Positions 46,895 through 54,265 of a stretch of DNA of 64,000 nucleotides are shown piece by piece. Numbering within the stretch: position 1 is the first letter of the stretch; each line of letters begins with the position of its first letter. The DNA lies in assembly GCA_020853575.1 (NCBI GenBank), contig JADYYP010000081.1, forward strand, positions 62,001 through 126,000, read 5' to 3'. The position numbers and the translations under genes are program-made. The notes under the pieces were generated by a model. That model was not told where the DNA came from. It saw nothing but the letters and a program-made list of their open reading frames with translations, and ran no database searches. The stretch comes from Planctomycetota bacterium. GTDB taxonomy: Bacteria > Planctomycetota > UBA1135 > GCA-002686595.

Positions 46895-48897
46895 CACCAG
46901 CTGGCTTCGATGCCCAAGCGCAGCGTTCGGCGCTCGGCGGGATGGAAGTGCACGTCGCTCACCGGGGCGGGCTCGCCCTGGAGTTGCGAGTCGTAGAGGT
47001 ACTCGATGTCGTTGGCGCGCTCGTCGAAGAGGTTGAACACGCCCAACTCGACGCTCCAGCGTTGATCCACGCGCCAACCGAGCGCGAAGTTCACCAGCGT
47101 CGACTCGCTCGAGCGCTCGCTGGCGTCCTCGATCAGGTCGCGCGGGCCGAAATGGCGTGCGCGCAGCGCGCAGGAGAGGCTCTCGCGAGGCATCCAGGTC
47201 AGGCCCGCGGAGAGCACCGTGCGCAGCGCGCCCGGAACGTGGTCTCCCGCGGGATCGCTGTCGCGGAAGCGCGCGCGCGACCAGGCAGCGTCGAAGTCGA
47301 TCACCCAGCGCTCGCCCAAGCTCCAGTCGTTGGTCCACTCCACGCCGAAGCGCCGGCTCGGACGGCTGGGCTCGGTGGTGCCGGCGTCGCCGACGAACAC
47401 GATCTCGCTGTCGCTGTCGAGCAACCACACCGAGAAGCTGCTCTCCAAACCCTCCACCACGGACGAGCGCAGGCCGAGCTCCGCGCCCTCGGTGCGCACC
47501 AGTGGATCGACCGGTGCGACGGCGTTGGCGCTCACGGGGTCGATGGTGGTCGTGACGCCGCGCGCGTCGTTGGAGTGGAACCCCTGACCGGCGTTCAGGT
47601 ACAGCTCGCTCTGGGCCCACGGGCCGAAGATCAAGGAGAGCTTCGCGCTGGCGATCTGCTCCGAGGCCTCGCCGCTGTTGGCGATGTCGTCGCTGTCGAC
47701 GTCGAACTCGAAGGCGTCGCCGCGCAGGCCGGCCACGGTGCGGAACCAGCCGTTCCATTCGAGCTCGTTCTGGTACCACGCGCCCACGGAGAGCTCGTCG
47801 ATCTGGTCCTCGCGCGTCTTCGAGAGCAGCGCGCGCGCCTTGGTCTTCGACAGGCCGTTGTCGATGTGGTCCTCGCGCAGTTGCAACCCGAAGGAGTGTT
47901 CCATGGGACGCCCGGCGAAGCTCGCGGGCAGCTCGTGGCGCGCGTCCAGCCCGTAGGTGTTGCGCTCGTCGAGCTGAGCGAACTGATCGCCGTTGACCGG
48001 ATCGTCGAGGAAATAGCTGAAGTTCGAGTACAGCTCGAGGTCGCTGTGGCGCGCGAAGCCGGTGATCTTGGAGCTGGAGTCGGCCGTGGCGTGGTGCCAC
48101 TCGCCGATGGCGGAAATCTGGCTCGCCGCGCCGCCATCGGTCGGATCGACCGCGTCGTAGCGATTGAGCAGATTGGAGGCCACCGCGCGCGAGGGAATCT
48201 GGTCGGTCGCGTTCCACTGGCTGTCCATGCCGACCAGCGCGACGCTCAGCCCCTCGCTCTCGCTCCCGCGGCTCCACTTCGCCATTCCGTTGAAGCGCCG
48301 TAGGTCGTCGGGGTTGGTCCACGGCCCGTCGTGCTGGAACACGTCGAAGGCCACCAGCAACTGACCCTCGGCGAAGGGGTGCGAGTCGGCGACGAAGCCG
48401 CGCGCGTAGTCGTCGGCGCCGAACTGTCCGCGCAGGATCGGGCGCTCGAGCGCGTCGACATAGGTGATCTCGACCGCGCCCGCGGAGCCGAAATCTCCGA
48501 CGTCCGCGAAGTACGGGCCCTTGCGGAAGCTGACGCGCTCGACGAGCTCCGGCATCAAGAAGTTGAGGTCGGTGTAGCCCTGACCGTGGCCGTGCGAAGG
48601 GAGGTTGAGCGGCGTGCCCTCGAACGACACGCTCAGATCGGTGCCGTGGTCGAGGTTGAAGCCGCGCAGGAAGTACTGGTTGGCTTTGCCCGCGCCCGAG
48701 TGCTGGGTGACGATCAGACCCGGGACGCATTCGAGCAGCTCCGCGGTTCGCGACAGCGGCCGCACCGCGAGCTGCGCCGCATCGACCGCGCCCTGGGTCG
48801 CGGAATCGACCAGCCCGATCCAACTGTCCGCGCGGCCGACGATCACGACTTCGTCGAGGCGCGGGGTCGTGGCTTGGCTCTCCTGCATCATGCTCAT
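46894..48897 (-). CDS. TonB-dependent outer-membrane receptor
   Basis: A 667-residue receptor. LDEVVIVGR at 14-22 is a TonB-box-like start. The plug domain follows (RTAELLECVPGLIVTQHSGAG, LRGFNLDHGTDLSVSFEG), then a long beta-barrel ending in RLGIEASW with an aromatic terminus. HGHGQGY in the plug is His/Gly-rich. It imports a siderophore, metal complex or glycan through the outer membrane. No signal peptide is visible at the chosen ATG, and upstream in-frame sequence offers none. Cotranscribed with tonB. Confidence 0.88.
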   Translation of the reverse strand: MSMMQESQATTPRLDEVVIVGRADSWIGLVDSATQGAVDAAQLAVRPLSRTAELLECVPGLIVTQHSGAGKANQYFLRGFNLDHGTDLSVSFEGTPLNLPSHGHGQGYTDLNFLMPELVERVSFRKGPYFADVGDFGSAGAVEITYVDALERPILRGQFGADDYARGFVADSHPFAEGQLLVAFDVFQHDGPWTNPDDLRRFNGMAKWSRGSESEGLSVALVGMDSQWNATDQIPSRAVASNLLNRYDAVDPTDGGAASQISAIGEWHHATADSSSKITGFARHSDLELYSNFSYFLDDPVNGDQFAQLDERNTYGLDARHELPASFAGRPMEHSFGLQLREDHIDNGLSKTKARALLSKTREDQIDELSVGAWYQNELEWNGWFRTVAGLRGDAFEFDVDSDDIANSGEASEQIASAKLSLIFGPWAQSELYLNAGQGFHSNDARGVTTTIDPVSANAVAPVDPLVRTEGAELGLRSSVVEGLESSFSVWLLDSDSEIVFVGDAGTTEPSRPSRRFGVEWTNDWSLGERWVIDFDAAWSRARFRDSDPAGDHVPGALRTVLSAGLTWMPRESLSCALRARHFGPRDLIEDASERSSESTLVNFALGWRVDQRWSVELGVFNLFDERANDIEYLYDSQLQGEPAPVSDVHFHPAERRTLRLGIEASW

Positions 48898-48951
48898 GGC
48901 GCGTGCTCGTTCGTTGTGGTTTACGCTCGCGCCGCGGGCTTGGATGCACGC

Positions 48952-49614
48952 TCACGAGCGCTGGAGTTCGCGTTTGACTTTCAACCAGGCCAGCCAGCAG
49001 AACACGCACAGCCCGGCGATGCTCGCCAGCAGGACCCAAGGGTTGGTGAGCATGGCCTCGAATTGCGCGCCGAGGAAGGCCGCGACCGCCGCGTAGGTCA
49101 CCACGGCGAGCGCGGCGCCGATCAGCACGGCGACCAAGGTGGCGATGCGGCTGAGGCCGACCAACTGACCGACCAGCGTGCCGGTGACCGCGCCGGAACC
49201 TGGGATCGGCAGGAACACCAGCACCGCGATGCCCGAGAAGGCCAGCCGGCGCAGTCCGGGGTACTCGCGCAGCGTGTTGCCCGCGCGCAGGTGCGCCTCC
49301 GCCAAGGCCTTGCCCGCGAGCGGCAAGCGCTTGAAGCTCGAAATCCCGAGCAGCAGCGCGCACGTGACCCAGGCGTCGAGCACCCAGGCGATCAGTCCGA
49401 GCTCCCAGGGGTTGAAGCGGTACTGCTCGATGTTGCCGCCGAAGATCGCGAGCTTGCTGAAGAACACGGCCGTGGCGGCGAGCATCAGTGGGCCGATGCC
49501 GCCGAGTCCGCTCTCGATCACGTACAGGACCACGGCGGCGAGCGTCGTCGTCGCCACGCCGAGGACCGCGTAGCGCAGGCGCTGCGCGTCGAGATCGAGT
49601 TCGCGGGCGTCCAT
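48952..49614 (-). CDS. Small-multidrug-export family membrane protein
   Basis: A 220-residue protein with about five membrane segments. The loop GIAVLVFLPIPGSGAVTGTLVGQL matches the conserved proline-glycine re-entrant region of the Sm_multidrug_ex (PF06695-type, DedA-related) family. Its transport activity is poorly established. The start may be ATG at 49614 or 49626 (four residues longer). It ends 54 bp before the TonB receptor start and may be cotranscribed. Confidence 0.78.
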   Translation of the reverse strand: MDARELDLDAQRLRYAVLGVATTTLAAVVLYVIESGLGGIGPLMLAATAVFFSKLAIFGGNIEQYRFNPWELGLIAWVLDAWVTCALLLGISSFKRLPLAGKALAEAHLRAGNTLREYPGLRRLAFSGIAVLVFLPIPGSGAVTGTLVGQLVGLSRIATLVAVLIGAALAVVTYAAVAAFLGAQFEAMLTNPWVLLASIAGLCVFCWLAWLKVKRELQRS

Positions 49615-49719
49615 CGAGCTCGCCATCTTCGCGCGGCGCCGCGCGCGCGTCCATGCCGAGCGTGCGCCGCCAGGACCCGCGCTTGACCGCGCTCGCGCGC
49701 ACGGAATCATGCTTCTCCC

Positions 49720-51219
49720 GTGGAGCGCAGGCGCATCGATTCGATCGGCGAGAACGGCGAGCTCGCGCCCGGGCCGCCGTGGATCTTCGGATGGCGCGGA
49801 GCGCCGCGCGAGGCTCCGGAGAATTCGCTGGCGAGCCTCGAACGCGCCGTCGGGCTGGGACTCGACGGCGTGGCCTACGACGTGCGCGCGTGCGCCGGCG
49901 GCGAGCTCGTGTTGCTGGCGGACGCGACGCTCGACCGCACCACCGACGGAAGCGGCGCGCTCGCGGCGCACTCGCCGACGGAGTTGCACGAGCTCGACGC
50001 CGGCAGTTGGTTCAGCGCCGAATTCTCGGGCGAGCCGCTGGCCTGGCTCGACAGCGCGCTGGCGCTGCGCGGCAACGCGGCCGGCACGCACCCGCAACAC
50101 CTGATCGAGCTGCGCGAGCCCGAGCTCCTGCCCGCGCTGGCGGCGAAACTGGCCGAGCGCGGGCAGCGACTCTCGGTGCGCGTCGCGACGACGCGGCGCT
50201 CGGTTGCGCTCGAGGCGCGCGATCTCGGGCTGGCGCCGCTGCTCGGGCTCGAGCGCCCGACCGAGCGCGACCGCGCCTTCGCGCGCGACGAAGCGCTGAT
50301 GGCCATCGGCGCGCGCTTCCAGGACTGGCGACTCGCAGGGCCCACGCCCTGGGATTGCGAGCGCTTCTGCTTCGACGTCGACGACCCGCACGAGCTGCTC
50401 GCGGCCTGCCGCACGCCGTTCAACGCGCTGACCACCACCGAGCCGCGGCGAGCGCTGGCGATCCGCGCGCTGGTCCACCTCGCGCCCGAGGATCGCGGCG
50501 GCTATCCGGTCCGCGTGGGCGAGCTCGCGATCGGTGCCCAGACGCACTTGGCCAGCCAGGGCGAGTGGTGCGGCGTGTGGCAGGTCGAGCTCGAGCTGCG
50601 CAATCCGTTCGCCTTCGAGGTAGCGGTCGAGCTCTCGCTGGTGGTGCGGCGCGGAGCCTTCGATGCGCCCGCGTTGCCGCAGCAGGCGCGACTGGGTCCC
50701 GGGGAGAGCGTGCGCCGCACCTTCGACTTGAGCGGCGGCTCGTGGTCGCCCGGCGGCGATCCGTTGCTCGCGGCGCGCTTCGCTCTGCCCGAGGCCGACG
50801 GCGGCGCGCGGCCGTTCTTGGTGCTCGACGCGCCTTTGGTGCGCCGCCGCAGCGTGCGCTTGCTCGATCGCGCGCTGCGCCTGCCGCTGTTGCGCGAGAC
50901 GCCGCGCGAGCCGGCCGCTTCGGTCACGGTGCGCCGCCACCGGCGCGACCTGCTGGCTGCGCTCGAGAACCCTGGCGACTTGACCGACGCGCGCGTTCTG
51001 GTTCACCTCGACGGGCGGCGTTGGACCGGCGCGCGGGGCCTGCGGCTGGCGCTGCCCGAGGACATCGACACGCGGCCGGGTGGCGTGCCGTTCTCGGTCG
51101 GGATCGTCGGCTGGCGCGCGACCCCGCGCGGTCCGCGGAGCGTCGTTCGGCGCTGGTCGGGGGGGCTGCCGGACACGCTCGCCGCGGGCGAGCCCGGGCG
51201 GCTGCTCGGGACGAGTTGA
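49720..51219 (+). CDS. GDPD-like protein lacking catalytic residues, fused to a C-terminal beta domain
   Basis: A 499-residue protein. Residues 21-250 follow the glycerophosphodiester phosphodiesterase barrel (PENSLASLERAVGLGLDG and LDRTTDGSGAL are clear). The catalytic positions are changed: the HRG histidine is Trp25, the Glu of ExD is Ala52 with Asp54 kept, and the HD histidine is Ala67. Residues 260-499 form an Arg/Leu-rich beta-domain of unknown type. It is probably a non-catalytic binding protein or has a new activity. No signal peptide. The start is GTG at 49720. The tRNA-Sec gene follows 54 bp later. Confidence 0.7.
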   Translation: MERRRIDSIGENGELAPGPPWIFGWRGAPREAPENSLASLERAVGLGLDGVAYDVRACAGGELVLLADATLDRTTDGSGALAAHSPTELHELDAGSWFSAEFSGEPLAWLDSALALRGNAAGTHPQHLIELREPELLPALAAKLAERGQRLSVRVATTRRSVALEARDLGLAPLLGLERPTERDRAFARDEALMAIGARFQDWRLAGPTPWDCERFCFDVDDPHELLAACRTPFNALTTTEPRRALAIRALVHLAPEDRGGYPVRVGELAIGAQTHLASQGEWCGVWQVELELRNPFAFEVAVELSLVVRRGAFDAPALPQQARLGPGESVRRTFDLSGGSWSPGGDPLLAARFALPEADGGARPFLVLDAPLVRRRSVRLLDRALRLPLLRETPREPAASVTVRRHRRDLLAALENPGDLTDARVLVHLDGRRWTGARGLRLALPEDIDTRPGGVPFSVGIVGWRATPRGPRSVVRRWSGGLPDTLAAGEPGRLLGTS

Positions 51220-51273
51220 GCTAGCCCGTTGCGCTCCAGTGCCGCGCCTGTTGGAGTGGCGCGCCACGACAGC

Positions 51274-51371
51274 GGGAGCGGATCGGTGCTGGTGTGCCGC
51301 CCGGTCTTCAAAGCCGGTCGAACCTCGTGAACAGCGGGGTTGGTGGGTTCGATTCCCATGCGCTCCCGCCA
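51274..51371 (+). tRNA. selC: tRNA-Sec (anticodon TCA)
   Basis: A 98-nt tRNA with CCA encoded. The acceptor GGGAGCG pairs with CGCTCCC, the discriminator is G, the D stem is 6 bp (CGGTGC/GTGCCG) with a TGGT loop, the anticodon loop is CTTCAAA with TCA at 51308-51310, the variable arm is 7 bp (AACCTCG/CGGGGTT), and the T arm is GTGGG/CCCAT. The long D stem and long variable arm identify tRNA-Sec. The eighth acceptor pair would be G opposite G, a mismatch where bacterial tRNA-Sec usually pairs. Confidence 0.95.
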
Positions 51372-51387
51372 ACACCATCGCCCCGTC

Positions 51388-51933
51388 ATGCCGCGCGCCG
51401 CCCAGCGTTTCTGGTTGCTCAAGTCCGAGCCCGAGGTGCTCGCGTTCGACGATCTGTGGGCCGCGCCGGGGCGCCGCACGATGTGGGACGGAGTGCGCAA
51501 CTACCAGGCGCGCAACTTCCTGCGGGACTCGCTGGCGCTCGGTGACCAGGTGCTCTTCTACCACTCGAACGCCGAGCCCACGGGCGTCGCCGGCATCGCC
51601 GAGGTCGCCAGCGGTCCCTATCCGGACCCGACGCAGTTCGACACGCGCCATTCGGGATTCGACCCCAAGAGCACACGCGAGAATCCCACTTGGTTCGCGC
51701 TCGACATCGTCGCGCTGCGAGCCCTGGAGCGCGTGGTCACTCTCGACGAGCTCAAGCGCAACCCGCGCCTCGCCAAGATGGTTCTGGTGCAGCGCGGCAG
51801 TCGACTTTCCGTGCAGCCCGTGACGCGCGAGGAGTTCGGCGAGGTCCTGCGCATGGCCGCGGCCGAGGCCCCGCGCTCCGCGGCGAACGGCTCGAGCGCG
51901 CCGGCCAAAAAGCACGCGAAACGGGCCCGCTGA
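51388..51933 (+). CDS. EVE-domain protein
   Basis: A 181-residue protein. FWLLKSEPEVLAFDDL, MWDGVRNYQARNFL and GDQVLFYHSN are the hallmarks of the EVE domain (thymocyte nuclear protein 1-like), a PUA-related fold that binds modified bases in nucleic acids. The tail is Lys/Ala-rich. ATG at 51388 starts 16 bp after the tRNA-Sec CCA end, so the two may share a transcript. A good terminator follows. Its target is unknown. Confidence 0.9.
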   Translation: MPRAAQRFWLLKSEPEVLAFDDLWAAPGRRTMWDGVRNYQARNFLRDSLALGDQVLFYHSNAEPTGVAGIAEVASGPYPDPTQFDTRHSGFDPKSTRENPTWFALDIVALRALERVVTLDELKRNPRLAKMVLVQRGSRLSVQPVTREEFGEVLRMAAAEAPRSAANGSSAPAKKHAKRAR

Positions 51934-51937
51934 GCGC

Positions 51938-51987
51938 CGCGGGGGCCGGCTCCGCCGTCCCCGAGAGGCCTCCGCGCGGGTTTTTTT
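51938..51987 (+). terminator. Rho-independent terminator after the EVE gene
   Basis: CGCGGGGGCC (51938-51947) pairs with GGCCTCCGCG (51967-51976), with one G-U pair, followed by CGGG and seven T (51981-51987). It begins 4 bp after the EVE stop. Best terminator in the window. Confidence 0.82.
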
Positions 51988-52167
51988 GGGACCTGGAGCG
52001 CGGCTCCACGGGCCCCGGAGCAGGCCTCGTCCAGCGCGCCTCGCGGTCGCGCGACACAGGCCTAAGTCGTTATCTGAAATCGACTTGAGGTCGCGCGTCG
52101 AATTCCTGGACAGGTCCCGCGCGGATCCCTGAGACGCACCGCGGCCCGCTTTGGGCGTGCTCGGCGC

Positions 52168-52198
52168 TTGAACTGACCCCGCGCGCCTCGCCTACACT
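52168..52198 (+). promoter_or_regulatory. Sigma-70-like promoter for the Hc1-like gene
   Basis: TTGAAC (52168-52173) and TACACT (52193-52198) are separated by 19 bp, in the 300 bp between the EVE terminator and the small gene. The leader would be about 100 nt, ending with an AAGGAAG ribosome site before ATG 52303. Confidence 0.5.
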
Positions 52199-52302
52199 GC
52201 TCGCCCGGCCGGGGCCCCGCGATCGCCCGATTCCCGTGGTGCCGGCCGCCACCACACCATCCAGACCACCGCGACTCCCGAGAGCCAAGGAAGCGTGAAC
52301 CG

Positions 52303-52497
52303 ATGACGCAGAACTTCCAGAAGCTGGTGCAGACCCTCGAAGCCACCCGCGAAGACGTTGAGAAGGCCATGGCCGGCAACAAGGCCGCCTGCGCCCGTGT
52401 CCGCAAGGCCATGCAAGACGTCAAGAACATCGCCCAAGACATCCGCAAGGAGATGCTCGAGCTGCGCGATGCTGGCGGAGCGACGCCGCCGAAGTAG
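52303..52497 (+). CDS. Histone H1-like (Hc1 N-terminal-type) small protein
   Basis: A 64-residue, all-helical, Lys/Arg/Glu-rich protein. GNKAACARVRKAMQDVKNIA and IRKEMLEL resemble the GNKAAxxRVR... helix of chlamydial histone H1-like Hc1, but the Lys/Ala-rich C-terminal tail is missing. It is probably a nucleoid-associated protein. ATG is preceded by AAGGAAG, one of few clear Shine-Dalgarno sites in the window. A sigma-70-like promoter lies about 100 bp upstream and a perfect hairpin follows the stop, so it is a stand-alone and possibly highly expressed gene. Confidence 0.72.
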   Translation: MTQNFQKLVQTLEATREDVEKAMAGNKAACARVRKAMQDVKNIAQDIRKEMLELRDAGGATPPK

Positions 52498-52529
52498 TGC
52501 GCGCCGCCGCGCGCGACCACGCGAACACT

Positions 52530-52567
52530 CGACGCCCGCCGCGGCCACCTTGGCCCGGCGGGCGTCG
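52530..52567 (+). terminator. Hairpin terminator after the Hc1-like gene
   Basis: CGACGCCCGCC (52530-52540) pairs perfectly over 11 bp with GGCGGGCGTCG (52557-52567); GCCTTTG follows. It is 32 bp beyond the stop of the small gene and can also serve the convergent mqnD. Confidence 0.68.
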
Positions 52568-52610
52568 GCCTTTGCGGCGCGTTCGACCCCGCGGGGACCC
52601 GAGCGCCAGG

Positions 52611-53453
52611 CTAGTCCTGGAGCGGAGCCCAGACCTGCAGTGGGCGTTCAGCCGGCGTCAGCCCGGCGGCGCGCGCGCGCCGCGCCAACTCGGCCAGCGC
52701 GCGTCGCCCGTCCGCGCTCAGGGCGCGCGTTTCGTCGGTCACGTAGAGTTCGACGTGCTGCCAGAGAACCTCGTCGGAGTGCTCCTGGGCGTGGCGCCGC
52801 ATCGAGCTCAGCGCCCGCTCGGGGTGCGCTCGCGCGAAGTCCAGCGAGGCGCCGATGGCGCGGGCGGCGCGCGCGATGCTCGCCGGCGCCAGCGTGCGGC
52901 GCGCCAACAGTCCGCCGAGCGGCAGGGCACACCCCGTGCTGCGCTCCCAGCTCGCTCCGAGATCCTCGACCAGCTCGAGGCCGTGCTGCTGGTACGTGAA
53001 GCGACCCTCGTGGATGCAAACGCCCAGGTCGGCCGCGCCGCGCGCGAGCGCCGGCATGATCTCGGAGAACACCACCTGGCGCAGCTCGCCGCAACCGGGA
53101 TGCAGCACGCGCCACAGCAGCGTCGCGGTGGTGTGTTCGCCCGGAGCGAGCACGCGCGGGTCAGCGCTGCGAGCTCCCGGTCGGGCCAGCACCACCGGAC
53201 CGACTCCTCGACCGAGCGCGGCACCCACCGGCAACACCAGCGAGTGTTCGGCCGCGGACAGCGCCGCCGCGAAGCTCGTCTTGGCGATGTCGAACTCGCC
53301 GGCGAGCCAGCGCTCGTTGAGAGTCTGCACATCGAGCAGCTCGAACTCGAATGCGAGCCCGCCTGCGTCGCTCTCGCGCGCCAGGAGCCCGTGGAAGGTG
53401 TAGGTGTCGTTGGGGCAGGTCGAGATGCCGACGTGCAGGCGCTGCGAGATCAT
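52611..53453 (-). CDS. mqnD: 1,4-dihydroxy-6-naphthoate synthase
   Basis: A 280-residue periplasmic-binding-protein-fold enzyme. ISTCPNDTYTFHGLL, ERWLAGEFDIAKTS and CIHEGRFTYQ are MqnD hallmarks. It converts cyclic dehypoxanthine futalosine to 1,4-dihydroxy-6-naphthoate in the futalosine menaquinone pathway. Its ATG overlaps the mqnB stop (ATGA), so both are translated from one transcript. mqnA, mqnC and mqnE are not in the window. Confidence 0.93.
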   Translation of the reverse strand: MISQRLHVGISTCPNDTYTFHGLLARESDAGGLAFEFELLDVQTLNERWLAGEFDIAKTSFAAALSAAEHSLVLPVGAALGRGVGPVVLARPGARSADPRVLAPGEHTTATLLWRVLHPGCGELRQVVFSEIMPALARGAADLGVCIHEGRFTYQQHGLELVEDLGASWERSTGCALPLGGLLARRTLAPASIARAARAIGASLDFARAHPERALSSMRRHAQEHSDEVLWQHVELYVTDETRALSADGRRALAELARRARAAGLTPAERPLQVWAPLQD

Positions 53454-54160
53454 CGGCCGGTGGACCAACCTTCGCCGCGCTCCAGGATCTCGAGTGCCCG
53501 CAGGCGCGCTGCTTCGAGCGCCAACGGAATGCGCCAGCGTTCCGGCGCGCGATCGCCGACCAAGTTGGAAATGCCGCGCACGATGCGCAGCGGCACGTGC
53601 GCCAAGGCACACGCGGTCGCCACGGCGAAGCCTTCCATGTCCTCGGCCAATGCGTCGGGGTGGCGCTCGCGGCGCTGCGCGGCCTGCGCGGCGTTGGCCG
53701 AGGCCGCGCACGTGGTCAGGAGCAGCTTGCCGCGCGCCTCGGGGTTGGCGCTCGCCAGCCGCGTGCGGTCGAAGATCGCGCCGTCGGTCTGCCCGTGGCG
53801 TCCGGGCCACTGTGGGAAGCCCAGCGCGGGCGGTGCGAGCAACTCGCGACCCTCGCCGACTCCGATGCCCTCGACCGCGACCTCGTCGAACTCCAGCGCG
53901 GAGCCGATCGGGTGCAGTTCCGTGTCGTACGCGCCGGCGATGCCGACGAGCAGCACCCGCGCGGGCCGGTGCAGGGCCAAGAGCTCGGCCGTGCGTGCCG
54001 CGGCCGCGACTGGACCGAAGCCGCACAGCGCGGAGAGCGCCAAGCCCTGGGGCACGCCGCCGTGGTCGTCGACGCGGCGCCGCTCGAGATCGGTGGGGAA
54101 CAGAAGCAAGGTTGCGGAGCCCAGCGAGGGCTCATGCCGCGGAGACTGCGTGGACGCCAT
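53450..54160 (-). CDS. mqnB: Futalosine hydrolase
   Basis: A 236-residue nucleoside-phosphorylase-fold protein. LVGIAGAYD holds the base-binding glycine turn and DMEGFAVATA carries the ribose-binding Glu. It is encoded directly upstream of mqnD, which makes futalosine hydrolase far more likely than MTA/SAH nucleosidase. It removes hypoxanthine from futalosine. It diverges from the M28 peptidase gene with 105 bp between the starts. Confidence 0.9.
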   Translation of the reverse strand: MASTQSPRHEPSLGSATLLLFPTDLERRRVDDHGGVPQGLALSALCGFGPVAAAARTAELLALHRPARVLLVGIAGAYDTELHPIGSALEFDEVAVEGIGVGEGRELLAPPALGFPQWPGRHGQTDGAIFDRTRLASANPEARGKLLLTTCAASANAAQAAQRRERHPDALAEDMEGFAVATACALAHVPLRIVRGISNLVGDRAPERWRIPLALEAARLRALEILERGEGWSTGR

Positions 54161-54265
54161 GCGCAGAGCCTACGCCGCTCGACCCGCGCCTGTCACCCGC
54201 TCGCCGACGCTGGAAGTGGAGCGCGCGTGGCCCGCGGCGTGGAGCGGCAGTAGGCTCTCGCCTCC

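Noticed and set aside
51274-51371. tRNA-Ser or opal suppressor instead of tRNA-Sec
   Set aside because: The 6-bp D stem with a 4-nt loop, the long variable arm and the TCA anticodon together are specific to tRNA-Sec, and SelA/SelD are present.
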